DNA of 8,299 nt from Planctomycetaceae bacterium (GCA_031259095.1 JAIRLW010000172.1:1-8299), one strand, 5' to 3'. Shown: positions 1 to 5,626, counted from the stretch's first letter. The notes: generated by a model from the letters alone, not told the origin. Numbers and translations: made by a program.

Positions 1-5
1 AAGTG

Positions 6-23
6 TCGTCCCTAGCGGGACGA
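6..23. repeat. Perfect short palindrome just after the SPFH gene stop
   Basis: The arms TCGTCCC (6-12) and GGGACGA (17-23) pair perfectly over 7 bp around a TAGC loop. The hairpin starts four bases past the TAA stop of the leftward SPFH gene, where a 3'-end or terminator structure would sit. No T-run follows it on the minus strand, so it is not a classic intrinsic terminator. The sequence from position 1 (AAGTGTCGTCCCTAGCGGG) matches the pattern of palindromes at 1079-1100 and 1141-1162, so it is more likely one copy of that dispersed family. Confidence 0.6.
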
Positions 24-27
24 TTTC

Positions 28-888
28 TTACTTTTTGACGTCTGTTTTGGGTTCAATGTTGGACTCGGTATTGAATACCGGAACCGGCGGAGCGGCAAAC
101 AAATGTGTTGGCAATTGACCGTCCCACTTTTCCACCGCCGATAACCAAATAAGTTCCGGCGTTGCGTATTGCTTTTTGAGATTGAGCGCTTCGGCTTCCG
201 CTTTGGCTTTTTCCATCACCGCTTCCGCCTCGCCGCGTGCTGTTTCCACCTTTTGCCGTGCCTCAAATTTATAACGTTCCAGTTCTTTTTCCGCTTGCAA
301 TGCCCGTTGTTCAGCGGTCATCTTTTCTTCAATTGCCCGATTAAATTCCTGAGAAAAATCAAAATTGGTAATATTGACCGCATCAATAATCACACCAAAC
401 TGCTGCATTCTCGAACTAATCGATTCCCGAATCCCCGCCGAAACATCAGAACGTTCCGTAATCAACGCCTCCGCTGTGTATTTGGCGGCTCCGGCTTTGA
501 ATGATTCCTGAATCTGAGGCTCTATAACCGTCGAAAGATAGTTGACCCCAATATCCCGAAACAATTTTACCGCATTCTTCTTGTCGATACGGTAATTCAC
601 TACTATTTCGGCGTTGACTGTTTGCAGGTCTTTGGAAGCCGCTGCTGTTTTCACTTCAGCCTTTTTGATTTTTACATCAAGCGATCTGACAATGGTAATA
701 AACGGAACAACCAAATGAACTCCTTCCTCAAGAGCCTCCGATTGCGCTTCGCCAAGTCGAACCACTACGCCGACACTACCCGGTTCAACAATGTGAATTG
801 CATTATAAAAAATCACAATAATCAAGATCAAAATAAATCCGACAATAACAAGGATCGGACTACCATTATTAAAATGTTGTTTTGACAT
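28..888 (-). CDS. Prohibitin-family SPFH/Band 7 membrane protein
   Basis: A 286-residue protein of normal prohibitin length. Residues 1-10 form a short N-terminus, followed by one hydrophobic membrane anchor (about 11-29, rich in Ile/Leu/Val). An SPFH/Band 7 domain follows (about 31-185), opening with the typical 'VEPGSVGVVVRLGE' and containing 'GVHLVVPF'. Residues 183-240 are a charged Glu/Ala/Lys-rich coiled coil (EEKMTAEQRALQAEKELERYK). The tail 'LIWLSAVEKWDGQLPTHLF' is the prohibitin-type C-terminus. Family members form large oligomeric rings at the inner membrane and act as scaffolds that influence membrane proteases and microdomains; that role is known for the family and not shown here. 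The gene appears monocistronic, transcribed away from the ribosomal operon. No Shine-Dalgarno sequence precedes the ATG at 886-888. Placing the family is secure; the precise function is not. Confidence 0.92.
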   Translation of the reverse strand: MSKQHFNNGSPILVIVGFILILIIVIFYNAIHIVEPGSVGVVVRLGEAQSEALEEGVHLVVPFITIVRSLDVKIKKAEVKTAAASKDLQTVNAEIVVNYRIDKKNAVKLFRDIGVNYLSTVIEPQIQESFKAGAAKYTAEALITERSDVSAGIRESISSRMQQFGVIIDAVNITNFDFSQEFNRAIEEKMTAEQRALQAEKELERYKFEARQKVETARGEAEAVMEKAKAEAEALNLKKQYATPELIWLSAVEKWDGQLPTHLFAAPPVPVFNTESNIEPKTDVKK

Positions 889-931
889 GGGCGTTTAAGG
901 GAAAAATTGTTGGAAAATTTGTTAGGAAAAA

Positions 932-960
932 CGTATAGGATAAAAATCGGCACGATTCAA
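932..960 (-). promoter_or_regulatory. Candidate sigma-70 promoter for the SPFH gene
   Basis: Read on the minus strand, TTGAAT (plus positions 955-960) and TATACG (932-937) are separated by exactly 17 bases. Each matches the sigma-70 consensus at four of six positions. Transcription would start near 925, giving a leader of about 37 bases before the ATG. This is pattern matching in AT-rich DNA and could be chance. Confidence 0.3.
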
Positions 961-1001
961 TGTAAGTATTTGATTTATAATGAGTCATGTCATTAACGGT
1001 T

Positions 1002-1192
1002 ATACTTTTCACGGTTACACATTACCTTTTTATTTTCTTTGCCCCGCAGGGGCAGCACGTTATTAATCGTAGCATTAAATGTCGTCCCTGCAGGACTACG
1101 ATTGATAGGCAATCACCGTAGGCTAAAGCCTACGGTTAATAAAGTGTAGCCCCTTGCGGGGCAAAAAAGAGCAATTTATAACCGCGCAGTAT
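1002..1192. repeat. Inverted-repeat element 1, ends ATACT...CGGTTA, enclosing GC-rich palindromes
   Basis: The left end ATACTTTTCACGGTTA (1002-1017) is an imperfect inverted match, with a two-base gap, to TAACCGCGCAGTAT (1179-1192). Between them lie four GC-rich palindromes at 1041-1053, 1084-1096, 1115-1136 and 1149-1162. The left end resembles the left end of the hairpin element at 3282-3391 (ATACTTTGCACGGTA). No open reading frame or transposase fits inside, so if mobile it would be a non-autonomous, MITE- or REP-like element. No target-site duplication could be seen. The boundaries are a judgement. Confidence 0.5.
1041..1162. repeat. Cluster of GC-rich palindromes (REP/BIME-like)
   Basis: There are four palindromes in 122 bases. 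(1) GCCCC-GCA-GGGGC at 1041-1053. (2) GTCC...GGAC around the perfect octamer CCTGCAGG (1087-1094), flanked by CGTAG (1068-1072) and CTACG (1096-1100). (3) Ten-base perfect arms ACCGTAGGCT (1115-1124) and AGCCTACGGT (1127-1136) with a two-base AA loop. (4) GCCCC-TTGC-GGGGC at 1149-1162. The first and last are inverted copies of one another, each bordered by T-rich (or A-rich) and GTG-type sequence, so the cluster is itself mirror-organised. Such mosaics of short palindromes are characteristic of bacterial REP/BIME elements moved by RAYT transposases; assignment to that class is inference. Confidence 0.65.
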
Positions 1193-1260
1193 ATCTCATA
1201 ACTTCTAGCAGGGTCCAAGAGTATAGCACAAATTTTATCAACGTCAATTAAGAACTAATA

Positions 1261-1346
1261 CGTTGAACGGTAACAAATTATTTTTTTTCTATGACCCTGA
1301 AAGAGTTATCAGGGCTAACAAAATGCCAATTTGTTACCGGTCAACG
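1261..1346. repeat. Hairpin element 2 with 19-base inverted ends
   Basis: The left arm CGTTGAACGGTAACAAATT (1261-1279) and right arm AATTTGTTACCGGTCAACG (1328-1346) are reverse complements with a single mismatch. Inside is a second stem, CCCTGA (1295-1300) with TCAGGG (1309-1314). The right arm, preceded by GCC, shares GCCAATTTRTTACCG with the right part of the element at 3282-3391, so the two look related. A 76-codon reading frame crosses this element and has no recognisable product, so I treat the stretch as non-coding. It lies upstream of the rpsP operon. Confidence 0.7.
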
Positions 1347-1382
1347 ATCATTACCATGCGGTCTATCTTATCCAATCTTACC

Positions 1383-1440
1383 CCGAAATGGGTAATCTTT
1401 CGGCGAAAAGTTGCACACTTTTTGATGCCCCCCCTTTTCG
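1383..1440 (+). promoter_or_regulatory. Two consecutive small hairpins in the putative rpsP leader
   Basis: CCGAAA (1383-1388) pairs with TTTCGG (1398-1403). Immediately after, CGAAAAG (1404-1410) pairs with CTTTTCG (1434-1440). They lie 147 to 204 bases upstream of the rpsP start, in a 240-base stretch (1347-1586) that otherwise shows no gene. If transcription starts upstream of them they would be leader structures that could take part in control of the operon; if it starts downstream they are irrelevant. I could not place a convincing promoter here, and the stems are short. Confidence 0.25.
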
Positions 1441-1573
1441 TGCTTCAGATTTTAAGTGATAATATGCCCACTTTGGTTATTTCGTCAATATGAAATAATC
1501 GACGTGTTTTTTTAGTTGACCGAATGCGAAAAATGATCTGGATTTATCATATCACCTTACTTTACTTATATTT

Positions 1574-1579
1574 AAGGAG
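1574..1579 (+). promoter_or_regulatory. Ribosome binding site that fixes the TTG start of rpsP
   Basis: AAGGAG lies seven bases before the TTG at 1587-1589, an ideal Shine-Dalgarno sequence and spacing. The in-frame ATG at 1524 has no such site and would add 21 residues unlike any S16 N-terminus. The site therefore decides for the TTG start. Confidence 0.85.
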
Positions 1580-1586
1580 AAAACAG

Positions 1587-2000
1587 TTGGCAGTTAAAAT
1601 TCGAATGAAAAAAATGGGACGGCTTCATCGTCCATTTTTCCGCGTTTGCGTGATGGATGCCCGAACACCGCGTGATGGTCGGGTACTCGAAGAAGTCGGC
1701 TATTACGACCCAATGGTACCGGAAACCGACGCCCGCGCCGTTTTGAACGGTGAACGAATCAATTATTGGCTTGGCGTTGGGGCTCAGCCGTCCGATAAAG
1801 TTTCCGTACTCATCAAAAAATACGGTCTCAACGGAACACATCTCGAATCGCAAAAAGTCGCATTGGATCGTTTGGCAAGCAGCCGCCGACGTTCCACCTA
1901 CACAATGGATTCGCCGCCACAATCGCCGCCGCCAAAACAAAAACAAAAGAAGAGAAAAACTATCGGAACATCGGCAGAAACAGTCCCCGCAGAAGCATAA
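1587..2000 (+). CDS. rpsP: Small ribosomal subunit protein S16 (bS16)
   Basis: A 137-residue protein with TTG start; it assists assembly of the 30S subunit by binding 16S rRNA. The N-terminus reads M-AVKIRMKKMGRLHRPFFRV, the S16 signature, followed by 'DGRVLEEVGYYDP' and 'ERINYWLGVGAQPSDKVSVLIKKYG', which complete the conserved domain at about residue 90. From about residue 105 an extension rich in Arg, Pro, Lys and Gln ends in PAEA. Planctomycete S16 proteins commonly carry a Pro/Ala-rich tail, but here the middle of it is strongly basic (KQKQKKRK), whereas I would expect an acidic tail. The run of A-rich DNA at 1937-1968 would read KTKTKEEK in another frame, so a local frame error cannot be excluded. 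First gene of rpsP-trmD-rplS; trmD begins 12 bases after its stop. Confidence 0.97.
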   Translation: MAVKIRMKKMGRLHRPFFRVCVMDARTPRDGRVLEEVGYYDPMVPETDARAVLNGERINYWLGVGAQPSDKVSVLIKKYGLNGTHLESQKVALDRLASSRRRSTYTMDSPPQSPPPKQKQKKRKTIGTSAETVPAEA

Positions 2001-2012
2001 ATCACAGCAAAC

Positions 2013-2780
2013 ATGGTGATGCCGACAGCAATTCGTTTCGATGTTTTAACCCTTTTTCCTAATGCTTTCACGGGATTTCTTTCGGAAAGCGTCCTGAAAG
2101 GAGCGATTGCAGCAAAAAAAATTGAAGTTCGGCTTCATAATATGCGGGATTGGGCTGACGATAAACACGCAACAATGGATGATCGTCCTTTCGGCGGCGG
2201 ACCGGGAATGTTACTCAAAGTTGATCGCGTTGTTCCATGCGTTGAGGAAATACAACGTCAGCAGGAACCGGGACGCTTGTTGATGTTCACACCGCAAGGT
2301 CGGCGATTTAATCAGCGGTTTGCGGAATCACTGGCGACGGAAAAACGAATCATGATGCTTTGCGGACGATACGAAGGTTTTGATGAACGAATCGCCGAAA
2401 TCCTTAAACCGGAAGAAATTTCAATTGGTGATTATATTCTTAACGGTGGTGAAGTTGCGGCGATGGCGGTGATTGAAACGGTGATGCGTTTAGTCCCCGG
2501 CGTTTTGGGTGATGAAGATTCCAATCGGTTTGATTCGTTTTCGACCGGAAATAGAATTTTGGATTGTGCCAATTACACCCGACCAAGAGAATATCGCGGA
2601 CTTGCCGTGCCGGAAGTTTTATTAAGTGGAAATCACGCTGAAATTGACCGATGGCGCAAAGAAAACAGTTTACAGCGAACTCAGGAAAAAAGACCCGATT
2701 TATTAGTGACCAGTGCTAGTGTGTCGTCGCTAAAAACAGGAACCAATATTTTTGTAGATTTCTCAAACCAACAAGAGTAA
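2013..2780 (+). CDS. trmD: tRNA (guanine-N1)-methyltransferase TrmD
   Basis: A 255-residue SPOUT-class enzyme that transfers a methyl group from S-adenosylmethionine to N1 of G37, next to the anticodon, preventing +1 frameshifting. Visible motifs: 'DDRPFGGGPGM' (56-66), 'LCGRYEGFDERI' (116-127) and 'ISIGDYILNGGE' (136-147), which form the trefoil knot and cofactor site. Asp174 in 'FDSF' corresponds to the catalytic aspartate of characterised TrmD enzymes. 'YTRP' (188-191) and 'VLLSGNHAEIDRWR' (202-215) belong to the C-terminal tRNA-binding part. The length is normal. ATGs at 2013 and 2019 are both possible starts; neither has a clear ribosome binding site, and the 12-base distance from the rpsP stop suggests translational coupling. 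The usual neighbour rimM is absent between rpsP and trmD. Confidence 0.97.
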   Translation: MVMPTAIRFDVLTLFPNAFTGFLSESVLKGAIAAKKIEVRLHNMRDWADDKHATMDDRPFGGGPGMLLKVDRVVPCVEEIQRQQEPGRLLMFTPQGRRFNQRFAESLATEKRIMMLCGRYEGFDERIAEILKPEEISIGDYILNGGEVAAMAVIETVMRLVPGVLGDEDSNRFDSFSTGNRILDCANYTRPREYRGLAVPEVLLSGNHAEIDRWRKENSLQRTQEKRPDLLVTSASVSSLKTGTNIFVDFSNQQE

Positions 2781-2801
2781 CTAGCCGCTTGTTCATAAGA
2801 T

Positions 2802-2805
2802 GGAG
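2802..2805 (+). promoter_or_regulatory. Ribosome binding site supporting the second ATG of rplS
   Basis: GGAG lies nine bases before the ATG at 2815. It overlaps the alternative upstream ATG at 2800-2802, so that codon cannot use it. This favours the shorter rplS product. Confidence 0.65.
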
Positions 2806-2814
2806 ATAAAAATT

Positions 2815-3264
2815 ATGAGTGATCAATTGATGAGTATTGTCGAAGCGCAAAGCAAAAAACCGCAATCAGAAATTTCGCAATTCGAAATTGGCGATACGGT
2901 TAATGTGTATTGTCGTATTCTTGAAGGCGAAAAAGAACGAATCCAAATTTTCAACGGCGTGGTGATTGCCCGAAGCGGAAGCGGAACACGAGAAATGTTT
3001 ACGGTTCGCCGGATTGTGGCAGGTGAAGGGGTGGAACGGAAATTCGCTCTCCATTCTCCGCGAATTGCCAAAATCGAAACGGTTCGAAGTGCGGTGGTTC
3101 ATCGTGCCAAGTTGTATTTCCTGCGGGATCGTGTCGGTAAAGCGGTGCGGCTCAAAGAACGTGCGGTCAAACGCAAAGTTGAAGAAACAAAAACGGTCAA
3201 AAAACCGCGCCGAGGTTCTAAAAATAAGAAAAAAGAAACAGAAGTTACGGCGAATAATTCGTAG
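2815..3264 (+). CDS. rplS: Large ribosomal subunit protein L19 (bL19)
   Basis: A 149-residue protein of the 50S subunit, located at the interface with the 30S subunit. The core is unmistakable: 'FEIGDTVNVYCRILEGEKERIQIFNGVVIARSGSG' (about 23-57), then 'FTVRRIVAGEGVERKFALHSPRI' and 'VVHRAKLYFLRDRVGKAVRLKE'. After about residue 115 comes a lysine/arginine-rich extension of some 30 residues (VKKPRRGSKNKKKE) beyond the usual L19 end, probably an rRNA-contacting tail. An ATG at 2800 would add MEIKI; the GGAG at 2802-2805 supports the start at 2815. Last gene of the operon, 34 bases after trmD. Its stop is followed 17 bases later by a strong hairpin element that may shape the 3' end of the transcript. 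Confidence 0.97.
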   Translation: MSDQLMSIVEAQSKKPQSEISQFEIGDTVNVYCRILEGEKERIQIFNGVVIARSGSGTREMFTVRRIVAGEGVERKFALHSPRIAKIETVRSAVVHRAKLYFLRDRVGKAVRLKERAVKRKVEETKTVKKPRRGSKNKKKETEVTANNS

Positions 3265-3281
3265 AACTTTCTCAATTATTT

Positions 3282-3391
3282 ATACTTTGCACGGTACTAA
3301 AACCGTTATTTTTACTAAAACCGTTATTTTATTGTTGCGGACGAAATACCTGCGTTCCTACGCAAAGCCAATTTATTACCGTGCAAAGTAT
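3282..3391. repeat. Hairpin element 3 with perfect 15-base inverted ends, in the convergent gap
   Basis: The arms ATACTTTGCACGGTA (3282-3296) and TACCGTGCAAAGTAT (3377-3391) are exact reverse complements. Inside are an exact tandem duplication of an 18-base word (3295-3312 and 3313-3330) and a hairpin TGCGT-TCCT-ACGCA (3351-3364). The element fills most of the 146-base space between the convergent rplS and STN-protein genes, ending 19 bases from the latter's stop, so the folded RNA could mark the 3' ends of both transcripts. No long T-run follows either arm, so it is not a standard intrinsic terminator. Its ends resemble those of elements 1 and 2. Confidence 0.75.
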
Positions 3392-3410
3392 CGTATAAAA
3401 TTTTGGAATT

Positions 3411-4748
3411 TTATTGTGTACTTAAATCTTTATTTAATTGCCGTAACTGTTCGAGCAGATCGGCAATTTCTGTGTGAATACGATGTTCCTGCAAAACAAA
3501 GAGTTGTTGATTATCCTGAATGTTAATAATTCCCAGACCGCCCCATTTTTTCCAATCATCCGGCGATACTACATTCAGAATAAGATCAACCAATTCATTC
3601 GTATTCTCTTTTGTCGGTATCGTGAGATCACTAACATCGTATTGTTGATAATAGACGACTTTCGGAATAGGCAGTGATTTCCATGAAGAAGATTTTATTT
3701 CATTATCGGAAAGATGATTGAATTGCCGCAACGTTTTCAGTAGTTCGGCGATTTGTGCATGTATATTATCCGGTTGCCGGATAACCAAACTTTTGTTGGG
3801 AAAATAAGGCGTAATATTACCCGCCCAAGTTTCCGACTCAATCATTGTCGTAATATAATCAATCATTGGTTGGAAAGTGTCGGCAGACATCGAAACAACA
3901 TGCGGTTCTTTTTCGCTCAATAATTGTGACGTATTTTTCAACAGATCGGCAATATAATAAAATCTTGTATTATAGACTTTCTTATTTCTTTCCGCATATT
4001 TTTTTGATGTAATCAGAATATAGTCGTTCTGAACAATCCACGCCAGATTTTGTTGTTTCGTCAAATAATCCAGAACATCGCTCAACGGCATTTTGAATGG
4101 AAAATAAAAGTTAAACGGTTTTTCCATTTCCAATTTTGTACCGGATTTCCGTATTCTGCCGTGATCAATCATCATAGCAATTCCGGCTGTTTCACTGATT
4201 TGTTTCAGCGCATCTGTCAACGTAACCGGTTTCTTAATATTGCACGAAAAAAGTTTTTGGAGTTGTTCGGCAATTGAGGCGGTTGTTTGATGTTCGGAAG
4301 GAGCGGATTGTTCAATCTTTTTGTCAGTTTGGGATGTTTCATTTGACGCTAATGTAATATGGACGGCATTATCGGTAACGGTATAAATCAATCCTTGCTG
4401 TTTCAAAATAGGTTTAAGAAACTCTTTGAAAGGAACTGGTTTATCGATACTGATTTTAACCGGTGTTTCCAGTTTTTCGGACGTTTTTTCATTACAAAAG
4501 ATTGGAACGCGGCAATGTTGGGCAAACATAAGCAGAACCAATCGAAGTTTGACGTCGGCATTGGAAACAAAGGAAACCGGAGTTTCCAACGCTTCCGACA
4601 AAGTCCGTTCCGTAACTCTTTCACTTGCCGTGTCTGTTAAAAAATATGTTCCATTTTTGTCTGCCGATTCTGCCGTTGCTGTCGAAAACAGTCCGCAACA
4701 GAGAAGCAAAAACAATGCGACACACAACACAACAATTGTTTTTTTCAT
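3411..4748 (-). CDS. Secreted STN-domain protein with two secretin-N-like repeats, no secretin barrel
   Basis: A 445-residue protein with a signal peptide: MKK, a hydrophobic core at about 4-20 and a likely cleavage after ATA at residue 26. The two cysteines at 17-18 do not form a proper lipobox. Two STN-like modules follow (about 65-133, 'ISIDKPVPFKEFLKPILKQQ' ending 'YTVTDNAVHITLA'; about 172-248, 'FKMPLSDVLDYLTKQQ' ending 'WIVQNDYILIT'). They are joined by a Ser/Thr/Gln-rich linker. Two copies of a longer repeat come next (about 259-345 and 366-441). Each starts with an aromatic stretch and '(D/A)DL'-type segment, has a central Trp, and ends in 'IH(A/T)EI..LL..LRQ(L/F)N'. In secretins such modules form the periplasmic ring, but the membrane barrel domain is absent. 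Function unknown; plausibly a periplasmic or envelope assembly factor. Leftward and monocistronic; only a weak AAAGAAC-type site precedes the ATG. Confidence 0.75.
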   Translation of the reverse strand: MKKTIVVLCVALFLLLCCGLFSTATAESADKNGTYFLTDTASERVTERTLSEALETPVSFVSNADVKLRLVLLMFAQHCRVPIFCNEKTSEKLETPVKISIDKPVPFKEFLKPILKQQGLIYTVTDNAVHITLASNETSQTDKKIEQSAPSEHQTTASIAEQLQKLFSCNIKKPVTLTDALKQISETAGIAMMIDHGRIRKSGTKLEMEKPFNFYFPFKMPLSDVLDYLTKQQNLAWIVQNDYILITSKKYAERNKKVYNTRFYYIADLLKNTSQLLSEKEPHVVSMSADTFQPMIDYITTMIESETWAGNITPYFPNKSLVIRQPDNIHAQIAELLKTLRQFNHLSDNEIKSSSWKSLPIPKVVYYQQYDVSDLTIPTKENTNELVDLILNVVSPDDWKKWGGLGIINIQDNQQLFVLQEHRIHTEIADLLEQLRQLNKDLSTQ

Positions 4749-4901
4749 AACAAAGTTCTTTTACGTTAAGAATGATGGTGAAACCCCAAACAACAAAATT
4801 TGGAAAGTGTCGCAATGATAACAAGGACACAAAAGTGGGGCAAGAGCAATTTCTAAAAAAATTAATGGGAATTTCTAAAAATTCATTTTAATCACAGAAT
4901 G

Positions 4902-4981
4902 ATTCGTCCCAATTTGTCCCTAACGTCTCTTCTGTCCCTAAATTTGGCACTAAGGGACGATAGAGACCAAAGGGGACGAAT
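4902..4981. repeat. Multi-stem inverted repeat built of GTCCC words
   Basis: Three nested stems can be read: ATTCGTCCC (4902-4910) with GGGACGAAT (4973-4981), GTCTCT (4925-4930) with AGAGAC (4962-4967), and GTCCCT (4934-4939) with AGGGAC (4953-4958). GTCCC or its complement occurs seven times between 4906 and 4985. The region lies in the 296-base gap upstream of the STN-protein gene and downstream of the PaaI gene. A 73-codon leftward frame through it has no recognisable product. It could be a dispersed repeat, the 3' end of the PaaI transcript, or an operator-like array. Confidence 0.6.
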
Positions 4982-5044
4982 GGGACAATGATTTTTAAAT
5001 TTGTGTTTAGGAAATGGTTATAAGATATTTTTAGAGGTTTCCTA

Positions 5045-5455
5045 TTATTTTTTTGGTTGTTTTGTGAAACCGCGTCCATAGAATTGTGCAACGAGTTCTC
5101 CGTTTTCATTTGTTACGGGAATATTGTAAGAAACGAGCGATTTTGTTTTTGAAATTTGGGTCGCTTCGGCGAACAAGACGCCGGTTGTTGTTGGTTTCAT
5201 GAACGCGAGATGACATTCAATGGCAACGGTAATTTCCTCAACACCAACATTACTTGCGACCGCAAACGCGAAATCGGCAAGCGTGAACACGACACCGCCT
5301 TGAACAATACCGACAGCGTTGAAATGTTTTGGCTGAATCAGCAATTTTGTTTTAGCGTAACCGGGTTTAGCATCGACGATTTCGATTCCCGTTACTTCGG
5401 TAGCATAACGGTCAGCTTTGAACCGTTCTATGATTTGTTCTTTTGTAAGTTCCAT
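5045..5455 (-). CDS. PaaI-family hotdog-fold thioesterase
   Basis: A 136-residue protein, the usual size for the family. PaaI-type enzymes are tetrameric cytoplasmic hydrolases that cleave CoA thioesters such as hydroxylated phenylacetyl-CoA. The signature is at 44-63: 'HFNAVGIVQGGVVFTLADFA', which forms the central hotdog helix. Asn46 and Asp61 match the positions of the conserved asparagine and catalytic acid in PaaI. The histidine of the common HGG motif is replaced by Gln52, a variant I believe occurs in many bacterial homologues. Strands such as 'VAIECHLAFMKPT' and 'LVSYNIPVTNENGELVAQFYG' complete the fold. No other phenylacetate-pathway gene is nearby, so the substrate is unknown; a housekeeping role in clearing dead-end acyl-CoAs is possible. 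The ATG at 5453-5455 lacks an obvious ribosome binding site. Confidence 0.9.
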   Translation of the reverse strand: MELTKEQIIERFKADRYATEVTGIEIVDAKPGYAKTKLLIQPKHFNAVGIVQGGVVFTLADFAFAVASNVGVEEITVAIECHLAFMKPTTTGVLFAEATQISKTKSLVSYNIPVTNENGELVAQFYGRGFTKQPKK

Positions 5456-5626
5456 AATTGGAGTCTGATGAAAAAATGACCGTTAATTAGAAAAAAAATT
5501 GACCATTCCCAAACGCCGAATCAACGTAAGGCAGCGTGCAAAACTAAGTTGATCAGAGGTTCTTAATTGAGTACGGATATTGTATTTTGTAATAATTAAT
5601 ATAAACATGAAATAGTGTTTTCCTTA

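Noticed and set aside
1041..1162. CRISPR-like array
   Set aside because: The palindromes differ in sequence and are not separated by spacers of constant length; no cas gene is present.
1458..1463. GATAAT as a -10 box for the ribosomal operon
   Set aside because: No recognisable -35 hexamer at proper spacing.
1263..1493. 76-codon rightward reading frame
   Set aside because: It runs across hairpin element 2 and the hairpin pair before rpsP, has an unremarkable composition, no ribosome binding site and no recognisable protein features.
1516..1550. Possible rpsP promoter with TTGACC as the -35 box
   Set aside because: No acceptable -10 box lies 16-18 bases downstream; the nearest TATCAT is 23 bases away.
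1524..1586. ATG-initiated N-terminal extension of rpsP
   Set aside because: S16 proteins begin at the AVKIRMKK segment, and AAGGAG is positioned for the TTG at 1587.
4888..5109. 73-codon leftward frame ending in the GTCCC inverted repeat
   Set aside because: It overlaps the 3' end of the PaaI gene, and its second half is only a translation of the GTCCC repeat words.
1245..5568. Shared 11-base word CAATTAAGAAC near 1245 (plus) and near 5558 (minus)
   Set aside because: A match of this length is expected by chance in an 8 kb AT-rich window, and the flanks do not align further.
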